Below, piece by piece: positions 28,335 to 35,660 of a stretch of DNA of 64,000 nt. The notes under the pieces were generated by a model that saw nothing but the letters and a program-made list of their open reading frames with translations, was not told the DNA's origin and searched no databases. How positions within the stretch are numbered: position 1 is the stretch's first letter; the number at the start of each line of letters is the position of its first letter. A program made the position numbers and the translations under genes. Source of the DNA: Acidimicrobiia bacterium (GTDB taxonomy: Bacteria > Actinomycetota > Acidimicrobiia > IMCC26256 > PALSA-610); NCBI GenBank assembly GCA_026002935.1, contig BPGH01000001.1, positions 2,516,501 to 2,580,500 of the forward strand. Reading direction: 5' to 3'.

Positions 28335-29701
28335 CGGCCCGCCCTCACGCGCAGGAGGTGCTCCGCGACGGCCTGCAGGCCGAGCGCACGGCTCGCCTTC
28401 ACGAGCACGGCGTCCCCGCGGGAGGCCGCGGCCGCGACCAGGTCGGCGGCCGCCGTCGCGTCGGCGACGGCCTCCGCCTCGGCACCGGCGGCGCGCGCGG
28501 CCTGCACGATCCGCGCGCCGCCCTCGCCCACGCCCACCACCCAGTCGATCCCGAGGGCGGACGCCAGCCGCCCGGCCTCGGCGTGCGCGGCGTCGCCGTG
28601 CGCGCCGAGCTCGCGCATGTCGCCCAGCACCGCGATGCGCCGCCCGGGGACGCCGACGTGCGCGAGCGCGTGCAGCGCCGCGGTCATCGAGGCCGGGTTG
28701 GCGTTGTAGGCGTCGTTGAGCACGATCACGCCGGTCGCGGACTCCTGCACCTCCATGCGCCAGCGCGCCCCCCGTGCACCCTGCAGGTCGCGCACGACGT
28801 CGTCCCAGGGGAGCCCGAGCACGTGATGGGCGACGACGACCGCACAGGCGGCGTTCACCACCTGGTGCGCCCCGCGCAGCGGGACCGGCACGCGGCGGCC
28901 GTCGAGCTCGAACGACGGCCGGAGCCGCGCGTCGACCTCGACCCGCGAGATCCGGTGGTCGGCACGCTCCCCGAAGCCCACGGTCCGGACCGTCGCCGCG
29001 GTCCGGGACGCGAGCCACCCCGACCACGGGTCGTCCGCGTCGAGGACGGCGACACCGTCGGGGGGCAGCGCCTCCAACAGCTCGCCGAGCACCGCCGCGA
29101 CGCCCTCCGGGCCGCCGAGGTGCTCCGCGTGGGCGAGCCCCACGTTGGTGACGATCCCGTACCGCGGGCGCGCGATCCGGCACAGGGCCGCGATGTCACC
29201 GGGGAACCGCTCCCCCATCTCCGTGACGACGACCGCCGTTCCCGGCGGTGCGTCGAGCAGCGTGATGGGCAGGCCGAACTCGTTGTTGTACGACTCCGGG
29301 TTGGCGTGCACCGCCGCCGACGCCAGCGCGGCGGCGAGCAGGTCCTTCGTGGAGGTCTTGCCGGTCGAACCGGTGACCGCGACCACGCGCAGGTCGGCCC
29401 GGTCGCGGCGCACCGACGCGGCGACGTCCTGGAGGGCGCGCAGGGCGTCGCCGGTGTGCACGAGCGCACGCGCCGCGAGGTCGAGGTGGGGCACGGCGCG
29501 GTCGACGAGTGCGACACGGGCGCCCGCGCGGAACGCGTCCGCGACGAAGTCGTGCCCGTCGCGATGCCCGCGCAGCGCGACGAAGCACGATCCCTCCCGG
29601 GCGGCGCGCGAGTCGAAGGTCCACGAGGTGACGAGGGCGCCCGGGTCGCCGACGACCGTGCCGCCCGCGCGCGCGGCGATGTCGGCGGCGGTCAGGTGCA
29701 C
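28331..29701 (-). CDS. murF: UDP-MurNAc-tripeptide--D-Ala-D-Ala ligase
   Basis: Adds D-Ala-D-Ala to complete the pentapeptide. It has 456 residues. N-terminal TSWTFDSRAAREGSCFVAL, ATP loop AVTGSTGKTSTKDLL (about 105-120), NPESYNNEFGLP and EMGERFPGDI, and NVGLAHAEHLGG are visible. C-terminal NDAYNANPASMTAAL and VLGDMRELG are classic MurF. The GTG at 29701 overlaps the murE 3' end by 10 nt. Confidence 0.97.
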   Translation of the reverse strand: MHLTAADIAARAGGTVVGDPGALVTSWTFDSRAAREGSCFVALRGHRDGHDFVADAFRAGARVALVDRAVPHLDLAARALVHTGDALRALQDVAASVRRDRADLRVVAVTGSTGKTSTKDLLAAALASAAVHANPESYNNEFGLPITLLDAPPGTAVVVTEMGERFPGDIAALCRIARPRYGIVTNVGLAHAEHLGGPEGVAAVLGELLEALPPDGVAVLDADDPWSGWLASRTAATVRTVGFGERADHRISRVEVDARLRPSFELDGRRVPVPLRGAHQVVNAACAVVVAHHVLGLPWDDVVRDLQGARGARWRMEVQESATGVIVLNDAYNANPASMTAALHALAHVGVPGRRIAVLGDMRELGAHGDAAHAEAGRLASALGIDWVVGVGEGGARIVQAARAAGAEAEAVADATAAADLVAAAASRGDAVLVKASRALGLQAVAEHLLRVRAGR

Positions 29702-31191
29702 GAACGCGCCTCCAGCTCCTCCCGGGCGACGACGCGGTCGTCGAACTCGACGGTGACCCCGCCGGCGGTCTGCCCGCGCTCGTGGCCCTTCCCGGCGATG
29801 ACCACGACGTCGCCGGGCCCGGCCTCCGCGAGCGCGCGCCGGATGGCGCCGCGGCGGTCGAGGTCGACGACGGGCTCGCGTCCGGGCGGGACGCCGGCGA
29901 GCACCTCCGCGGCGATCGCGCCCGGCTCCTCGGAGCGCGGGTTGTCGGAGGTCAGGTACGCGCGGTCGGCGAGGCGCGCGGCGACCTCGCCCATGCGCGG
30001 CCGCTTCGCTCGGTCGCGGTCGCCTCCGCACCCGAACACGACCGCGACGGAACCGCCGGGCCGCACGAACGTCCGAGCGGCGGCGAGCACCCGCTCGAGC
30101 GCGTCGGGGGTGTGGGCGTAGTCGACGAGGACGGTGAAGGGCTGGCCCGCCTCGACCCGCTCGAGCCGGCCGGGGACGACCACGGGCGCCCCGAGCCCGG
30201 CGGCGATCGCGTCCAGGCCGATGCCGGCGGCACGCGCGGTCGCGGCGGCGGCGAGCGCGTTCGCGACGTTGAACGGGCCGACGAGCGACGTCCGCACCGC
30301 GGCCTGCGACCCGTCGCGCCGCGAGACGAGGCGGAACGCCGTCGCCGCCGGCTCGTACCGGACGTCGGCGACCGTCAGGTCGGCGACGTCCGCCCCCGTC
30401 GAGTACGACCACACGTCGAGCCCCGCCCGCCGCGCGCGCCCGGCGAGCTCGCGGCCCCACCGGTCGTCGAGCGAGACGGCCGCGCGGTCGGTGAACGCGG
30501 TCGTGAACAGGCGCGCCTTCGCCTCGAAGTACGCGGACATCGTCCCGTGGAAGTCGAGGTGGTCGTGCGACAGGTTCGTGAAGCAGGCGGCTGCGAAGCG
30601 GGTCGCGTCGACGCGGTGCTGCGCGAGCGCGTGCGAAGAGACCTCCATCGCGACGGTGTGCACGCCGGCGTCGCGCATCCGGGCGAGCAGTGCCTGCAGG
30701 TCGGTCGCCTCCGGGGTGGTGTGACCGGAGGGCAGGGCGGTCGCACCGACACGCGCGCCGACGGTTCCGATGAGCCCGGTCGTGTCACCCGCGGCCGCAC
30801 CGATCGCCTCGAGGAGGTGCGTCGTGGTCGTCTTGCCGTTCGTCCCGGTCACGCCGAGCACCCGCAGCGCGCGCGACGGTTCGCCGTGGAGGCGCGCCGC
30901 GACGGGACCGAGCACACGGCGGACCGACGTGACCCGCACCTGCGCGACGTCGAGGGGCAGGAACTCCTCCACGAGCAGGGCGACGGCGCCGGCCGCGACC
31001 GCGGCGGGCGCGTGGGCGTGGCCGTCGGTGCGCTCGCCGCGGATGCACGCGAACAGCGCGCCCGGGCGGGCGTCGCGGTGGTCGTGGACGACCGAGCCGA
31101 TCTCGACGTCGTCGGGACCGCGGCGCTCGACGACGCCCGGCCCGGCGACGAGGTCGCGCAGGCGCGCGGGAGCGTTACGGGGCGTGCTCAT
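29692..31191 (-). CDS. murE: UDP-MurNAc-tripeptide synthetase, meso-DAP type
   Basis: Adds the third stem-peptide residue. It has 499 residues with ATP loop GVTGTNGKTTTTHLLEAI, TTPEATDLQALL, EVSSHALAQHRV, NLSHDHLDFHGTM and VDYAHTPDALERVL. The substrate motif SDNPRSEEP carries DNPR, which in characterised MurE enzymes selects meso-diaminopimelate rather than lysine. The stem peptide is therefore predicted to be A1-gamma. The ATG at 31191 overlaps the ftsI 3' end by 17 nt. Confidence 0.97.
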   Translation of the reverse strand: MSTPRNAPARLRDLVAGPGVVERRGPDDVEIGSVVHDHRDARPGALFACIRGERTDGHAHAPAAVAAGAVALLVEEFLPLDVAQVRVTSVRRVLGPVAARLHGEPSRALRVLGVTGTNGKTTTTHLLEAIGAAAGDTTGLIGTVGARVGATALPSGHTTPEATDLQALLARMRDAGVHTVAMEVSSHALAQHRVDATRFAAACFTNLSHDHLDFHGTMSAYFEAKARLFTTAFTDRAAVSLDDRWGRELAGRARRAGLDVWSYSTGADVADLTVADVRYEPAATAFRLVSRRDGSQAAVRTSLVGPFNVANALAAAATARAAGIGLDAIAAGLGAPVVVPGRLERVEAGQPFTVLVDYAHTPDALERVLAAARTFVRPGGSVAVVFGCGGDRDRAKRPRMGEVAARLADRAYLTSDNPRSEEPGAIAAEVLAGVPPGREPVVDLDRRGAIRRALAEAGPGDVVVIAGKGHERGQTAGGVTVEFDDRVVAREELEARSCT

Positions 31192-33253
31192 CGGACGTGC
31201 CGGCGAGGGTACCGCCTGCGGTCCCGGGATCCCCGGTCGTCGCCCCGTCGCCGGTGCCGCCGGCGCCGGCCGGTGCCGCGCGCTCCGCGAGGACCCGCGC
31301 CAGGTCCGCGCCGTGCGGCACCGCGCAGTCGACCCCCTCCTCGGCGGCCCGGGCCCGCGCCTCGTCGTACTGGCTCGGCACGGCCGTGTCGTCACGCGGG
31401 ACGTCCTCGCGGATGAGCGCGTACTGCATGATCTCGGAGAACACCGGCGCGGCCGCGCGCGACCCGTACTGCGTCGTGCCGGGCTCGTCGATCACGACGA
31501 TCGCGGCGAGCCGCGGATCGCCGGCCGGTGCGAACCCGGCGAAGGACGCCATCGTCGCGCGGTCGCTGTAGCCGCCCTCCGGCAGGGCCTTCTTCGACGT
31601 CCCCGTCTTGCCGGCGACGGTGTAGCCGCGCACCGCCGCGCACGTGCCGGTCCCGCTGCGCACGACCTCGGTGAGCATGCGGCCGACGATCTCCGCGGTC
31701 CGCTCGGACACGACGCGCTCGCCCTCCGACGGCGCGATCGGCGTGCGCTCACCGTCGGCGTCGATCGTCTCCCGCACGAGGCGCGGGGGCACCGTCGTCC
31801 CCCCGTTCGCGATCGTGGCGTACACGCCGACGACGTGCATCGCGGTCACCGCGACGCCGTAGCCGAGCGACGAGGACGCGAGGCCGGTCTCGTAGTACTC
31901 GTCCGGGTCGAGGAGGAGACCGGCGGTCGCGCCGGGGAAGTCGATCCCCGGCGGGCTCGCGAGGCCGAAGTCGCGCAGAGCCTGCGCGAAGCGCTCCTTG
32001 CCGAGCGCCTCGGCGATCATGATCGTCCCGACGTTCGACGACTCGCGCAGGATGTCGGTCGTCGACCACCGTTCCAGCTCCCGCTCGCGGTGGTCGTCCG
32101 AGTACCGCTTCTCCTCACCGACCCACATCGTCGCGGGCACGTCGAACTCCTGGTGCTCGCCCACGACGCCGTGCTCGATCGCGGCCGCGATCGTGATCAG
32201 CTTGTTCGTCGAGCCCGGTTCGAACAGGTCGGTGACGGGCCGGTTCCGCTCGGTCGCCCGCGCGGGACGAGCCGGCTCGTCGGCGGTGGCACCCTGGACG
32301 GTCGCCATCGCCAGCACGTCGCCGGTCGCGACCTCCACCACGACGGCCATGCCGCCGCGTGCGCCGGTCGCGGTGACCTGGTCGGTGAGGCTGCGCTCGA
32401 CGAAGTACTGGAGCTTCTGGTCGATCGACAGCACGAGATCGGTCCCGCGGCGGGCCTCGACCCGGCGGCGCTCGGTGTCGGGGATCTCGCGCCCGTGCTG
32501 ATCGGTCTCCGTCACCACCTCGCCGGGTGTCCCCGCGAGCAGGTCGTCGTAGCGCAGCTCGAGACCGTCGAGCCCCTCGCCCGAGGAGCCCACCCGGCCC
32601 ACGACCGACGCCGCGACGCTGCCGGCCGGGTACTCGCGCGCCGGCTCCTCGACGATGCCGACGCCCGGGAGCCGGAGCGCGCGCACCTGCTCGGCGACGT
32701 CGTCCTCCACGGTGCGCGCCACGTACACGAAGCGCCGGTCGCGCTGTGACAGACGCCGCAGCAGTGTCCCGGGGTCGGTGCCGACGACCGGCGCGAGCTG
32801 TGACGCGTACATCGCCGGGTCGGTGACGAGCGTCGGGTCGGCGTACACCGACGGCTTCTCGATCGACATCGCGAAGTCGAGGCCGTCGCGGTCGAAGATG
32901 CTCCCGCGTGCCGCGGGGATCGGGACGGTGCGCAGCCGCTGGCCCAGGCCGAGCTCCTCGTAGTGGTCGCCGCTCAGCACCTGCAGCTGCACGACCCGCC
33001 CGCCGAGCAGCGCGAACGCGAGGAGGACGACGGCGGTGCACAGGCCGATCCGCCGGCGCGCGTTCGCGGGGCGGGCCGCCGCGCGCGTGCGGGGACGTCT
33101 CGCATACGGTCGCGGCGCGCTCCCCCCGGGGGGGCGGCGGACGGTCCGCGCGCGGGACGGGTCCGCCGCCGCACCGGGGCGACGCCCGGCGGCCGGCCGG
33201 GCCGGGGGGCGGCGGGTGGTGCGGGACGGCGTGGACGTACCGCTAGGGGCCAA
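31175..33253 (-). CDS. ftsI: Class B penicillin-binding protein, divisome transpeptidase
   Basis: Cross-links septal peptidoglycan with FtsW. It has 692 residues: an Arg/Pro-rich cytoplasmic tail of about 65 residues, one membrane helix (IGLCTAVVLLAFALLGGRVV), a pedestal domain (RGSIFDRDGLDFAMS) and the transpeptidase domain. Catalytic motifs are EPGSTNKL (SxxK), ESSNVGT (SxN) and AGKTGTSKK (KTG). An Ala/Gly/Thr-rich tail follows, without PASTA domains. The predicted start is TTG 33253, overlapping ftsL by 11 nt; an internal start within the basic tail cannot be excluded. Confidence 0.93.
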   Translation of the reverse strand: MAPSGTSTPSRTTRRPPARPAAGRRPGAAADPSRARTVRRPPGGSAPRPYARRPRTRAAARPANARRRIGLCTAVVLLAFALLGGRVVQLQVLSGDHYEELGLGQRLRTVPIPAARGSIFDRDGLDFAMSIEKPSVYADPTLVTDPAMYASQLAPVVGTDPGTLLRRLSQRDRRFVYVARTVEDDVAEQVRALRLPGVGIVEEPAREYPAGSVAASVVGRVGSSGEGLDGLELRYDDLLAGTPGEVVTETDQHGREIPDTERRRVEARRGTDLVLSIDQKLQYFVERSLTDQVTATGARGGMAVVVEVATGDVLAMATVQGATADEPARPARATERNRPVTDLFEPGSTNKLITIAAAIEHGVVGEHQEFDVPATMWVGEEKRYSDDHRERELERWSTTDILRESSNVGTIMIAEALGKERFAQALRDFGLASPPGIDFPGATAGLLLDPDEYYETGLASSSLGYGVAVTAMHVVGVYATIANGGTTVPPRLVRETIDADGERTPIAPSEGERVVSERTAEIVGRMLTEVVRSGTGTCAAVRGYTVAGKTGTSKKALPEGGYSDRATMASFAGFAPAGDPRLAAIVVIDEPGTTQYGSRAAAPVFSEIMQYALIREDVPRDDTAVPSQYDEARARAAEEGVDCAVPHGADLARVLAERAAPAGAGGTGDGATTGDPGTAGGTLAGTSDEHAP

Positions 33254-33692
33254 GGCTGCCCTTCGCGTCGTCCCAGCTCTGCGCGAGCGTCGACGCCGCC
33301 TCGTCGGCGGGCGGGCCCGACGCGGTCGGGGCCGGTGACGCCGGCTCGTCGAAGGTCTCGACCCGCGACGCGAAGACCATGCCGAGCTCGCTCGCGGCGT
33401 CGACGATCGCCTCCGGGGACGTACGCGTGGCGACGTCGCGCCGGAGCCGTTCGTATCGCTGCTCCTCCCGCGCGCGCTCCTGCGCGAGGCGGTCGATCTC
33501 GAACGCGTGCTGGACCGCGAAGACGTGGAACGCGACGAGCAGGAACACCGCGGCGACGGAGACGCCCGCGCCCAGCCAGAACCCGAGCCGTCGCCGGCCG
33601 CGCGGGGGACTCGGCGCGACGCGCAGGTGCGGCCGGACCGCCTCCCGGGACCGCGCGGGTGCGGGCGCCCGCCGGGGCGCCACCGCGGTCAT
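33243..33692 (-). CDS. ftsL: FtsL-like bitopic division protein
   Basis: A 149-residue protein with a basic N-terminal tail, one hydrophobic helix (LGFWLGAGVSVAAVFLLVAFHV) and a leucine/arginine-rich coiled coil (IDRLAQERAREEQRYERLRRD). A Pro/Ala-rich tail follows. This topology and the location between rsmH and ftsI match FtsL, which links FtsQ and the septal synthase. Sequence identity within this family is low, so position carries much of the call. The ATG at 33692 overlaps the rsmH stop by 4 nt. Confidence 0.85.
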   Translation of the reverse strand: MTAVAPRRAPAPARSREAVRPHLRVAPSPPRGRRRLGFWLGAGVSVAAVFLLVAFHVFAVQHAFEIDRLAQERAREEQRYERLRRDVATRTSPEAIVDAASELGMVFASRVETFDEPASPAPTASGPPADEAASTLAQSWDDAKGSLGP

Positions 33693-34657
33693 GGCCGGGC
33701 CCCGGTCGCGACGTCGAGGCGTTCGGCCGCGCGCAGCCTGGCGGAGCGCGCCCGCGGGTTCGCGGCGACCTCCTCGGCGCCCGGCCGCCGCGGCCGGCGC
33801 GTCAGGACCCGTACGAGGGGCTGGCGGCGTGCGCGCGGCTCGACCGGGAGGCGGCCGGGCGGGGGTTCGTCGTCCTCGCCGGCCCAGCGCGCGAACGCCC
33901 GCTTGACCTGCCGGTCCTCCAGCGAGTGGTACGCGAGGACGAGGACGCGCCCGCCGGGCCCGAGGAGGTGCACGCTCTCGTCCAGGCCCGCGGCGAGGTT
34001 CGGCAGCTCGCGGTTGACCTCCATGCGGATCGCCTGGAACGTGCGGCGCGCCGGGTGCTTGCCACCGCGCCGGCGCGCGGCGGCCGGGATCGCGTCCCGC
34101 ACGACCTCGGCGAGCTGCCTCGTGGAGTGGAGCGGGCGGGCGGCCACGACGGCGCGGGCGATGCGGCGGGCGTACCGCTCCTCACCGTGGTGCGCGATGA
34201 TCCGCGCGAGGTCGGCCTCGTCGTAGGTGTTGACGACGTCGGCGGCGGTCAGCTCCTGGCGGGCGTCCATCCGCATGTCGAGCGGCGCGTCGTGGCGGTA
34301 GGAGAACCCGCGGTCGCCCCGGTCGAGCTGCGCGCTGCTCACGCCCAGGTCCATCAGGATCCCCATGACTCGCTCCCCCTCGCCGTGCCGGGCGACCACG
34401 TCGCCCAGCTCCTCGAACCGTCCGTGCACCACTCGCGCCCGCGTGCCGTGACCCGCGAGCCGGTCGCGGGCGGCGGCGACGGCGTCGGCGTCACGGTCGA
34501 TCCCGAGGAGTGACCAGTCGGGACGGGCGTCGAGCAGCGCAGCGGCGTGCCCGCCGCCGCCGACGGTGCAGTCGACGATCAGGCCGGTGGGCACGGGGAG
34601 GAGGAGCTCCACCACCTCCCGAACCATCACCGGGAGATGCGAGAACTGCGCCTCCAC
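33689..34657 (-). CDS. rsmH: 16S rRNA m4C1402 methyltransferase
   Basis: N4-methylates C1402 of 16S rRNA using SAM. About 322 residues. FSHLPVMVREVVELLLP opens the family, followed by the SAM site DCTVGGGGHAAALL, GILMDLGVSSAQLDRGDRGFSY, NTYDEADLARIIAHHGEERYARRIA, FQAIRMEVNREL and VLAYHSLEDRQVK. GTG 34657 is chosen because GGAGG ends 8 nt upstream. Two further GTG codons (34663, 34666) are too close to that site. Confidence 0.95.
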   Translation of the reverse strand: MEAQFSHLPVMVREVVELLLPVPTGLIVDCTVGGGGHAAALLDARPDWSLLGIDRDADAVAAARDRLAGHGTRARVVHGRFEELGDVVARHGEGERVMGILMDLGVSSAQLDRGDRGFSYRHDAPLDMRMDARQELTAADVVNTYDEADLARIIAHHGEERYARRIARAVVAARPLHSTRQLAEVVRDAIPAAARRRGGKHPARRTFQAIRMEVNRELPNLAAGLDESVHLLGPGGRVLVLAYHSLEDRQVKRAFARWAGEDDEPPPGRLPVEPRARRQPLVRVLTRRPRRPGAEEVAANPRARSARLRAAERLDVATGARP

Positions 34658-34690
34658 GTCCACCACCTCCGTTCGCGCCCTCGCGCGTTC

Positions 34691-34770
34691 GTGGCGCCGG
34701 AGCCACCGCTGCCGCCGGCCCCGGCTCCAGCCCCCCGGGAGGCGAGCGCCGCCCGGGATTTCTCCCCGGG
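34691..34770 (-). promoter_or_regulatory. Hairpins in the mraZ-rsmH leader
   Basis: The 239-base gap between mraZ and rsmH carries an inverted repeat GTGGC/GCCAC (34691-34706) and CCCGGG/CCCGGG (34752-34757 with 34765-34770, loop with a short T run). Either could form in the leader RNA and attenuate transcription from mraZ into the cluster. No gene is seen in this gap. At this GC content some hairpins are expected by chance. Confidence 0.3.
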
Positions 34771-34896
34771 TCGGCTCCGGCTGAAAGCGGGCGGAGTAGG
34801 GGCCAACAACCGCGCCTTCCGGGGAGCTGGAGTCGGGCCCGGCGGACCGGGCTCCTATGTCAAGGGGTGCGCGTGGCGGCGCGCACCGGGCCGGGC

Positions 34897-35323
34897 TCAG
34901 ACGAAGTCGTGGATCCCCTCCCCCTCGGAGATCGCCGCGGTGCCGAGCACGTCGCGCTCGCGGAACGCCTGCGCGTCCCAGATCTCGATGTGGTCGTAGG
35001 AGCCCGCGACGATCACGTCGCGCGAGAGCGCCGCGTACTCCCGCAGGTGCTGGGGGATCGCGACCCGCCCCTGGCGGTCGGGGGTGACCTCGCTCGCGCC
35101 GGCGAAGAACGTCCGGGCGGCCTGACGCTCCCGCGACCCACGCTCGCGGGCTTCGCGCAAGCCGCTGGGCGAGGCGCTCGAACTCGGCGATCGGGTACAC
35201 GGCGAGGCAGCCGTCGAGCGCCTTGGCGATCACCGCACCCCCCTCGAGCTGCTCGCGGAACCGGGCCGGCAGGATCACGCGCCCCTTCGCGTCCAGGGAG
35301 TGCTGGTGCTCCCCCAGGAACAT
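34897..35323 (-). CDS. mraZ: MraZ transcriptional regulator (one frame disruption)
   Basis: A DNA-binding protein of the AbrB-like swapped-hairpin fold that controls the dcw operon in several bacteria. ATG 35323 gives MFLGEHQHSLDAKGRVILPA, the first MraZ repeat, then DGCLAVYPIAEFERLAQRL. At about 35158-35163 the match changes frame and continues with REARERGSRERQAARTFFAGA and the second repeat EVTPDRQGRVAIPQHLREYA. Removing one A from the plus-strand string GCGCAAGCC restores one frame of about 141 residues, the normal length. It heads the dcw cluster. Confidence 0.92.
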
Positions 35324-35381
35324 CGCCGCGCTCCCCCTGCCGTCTGCCGTCTCGGGAGTCTGGGGTTTCCCTCCCCGACCC

Positions 35382-35417
35382 CCCACTTGGCTCCCGTTGG
35401 ACCCACAAAGTACCCAC
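35382..35417 (-). promoter_or_regulatory. Candidate MraZ boxes and mraZ promoter
   Basis: On the minus strand GTGGG occurs at 35413-35417, 35402-35406 and 35382-35386, with ACGGG at 35393-35397. Start-to-start spacings are 11, 9 and 11. MraZ operators in other bacteria are arrays of GTGG-type repeats spaced about one helical turn. A TACTTT (TAnnnT) at 35407-35412 between the first two repeats could be the -10 box, so bound MraZ would block the promoter. Confidence 0.5.
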
Positions 35418-35660
35418 GAGCCTCCACGGAGTCAACCCCCAGCCGCCCCACCCGACGCCACCGGCACCATCCGCCACACGCGCGGGCCGGTCGCCGAAGA
35501 TGGGGCCGTGGCACACCCCGCACCCTCCACCGGGAGCCCGCCCCGGCGCCTGCCCGGGCGCGTGCTCGGCCGGATCCGGGCCATCCGGCCCGGCCGGCGG
35601 AACCGCCGGGCGCCGGAGCGGCCGGAAATCGTGCTTGCTTCCGACGCCGAGCGGCCGAAT

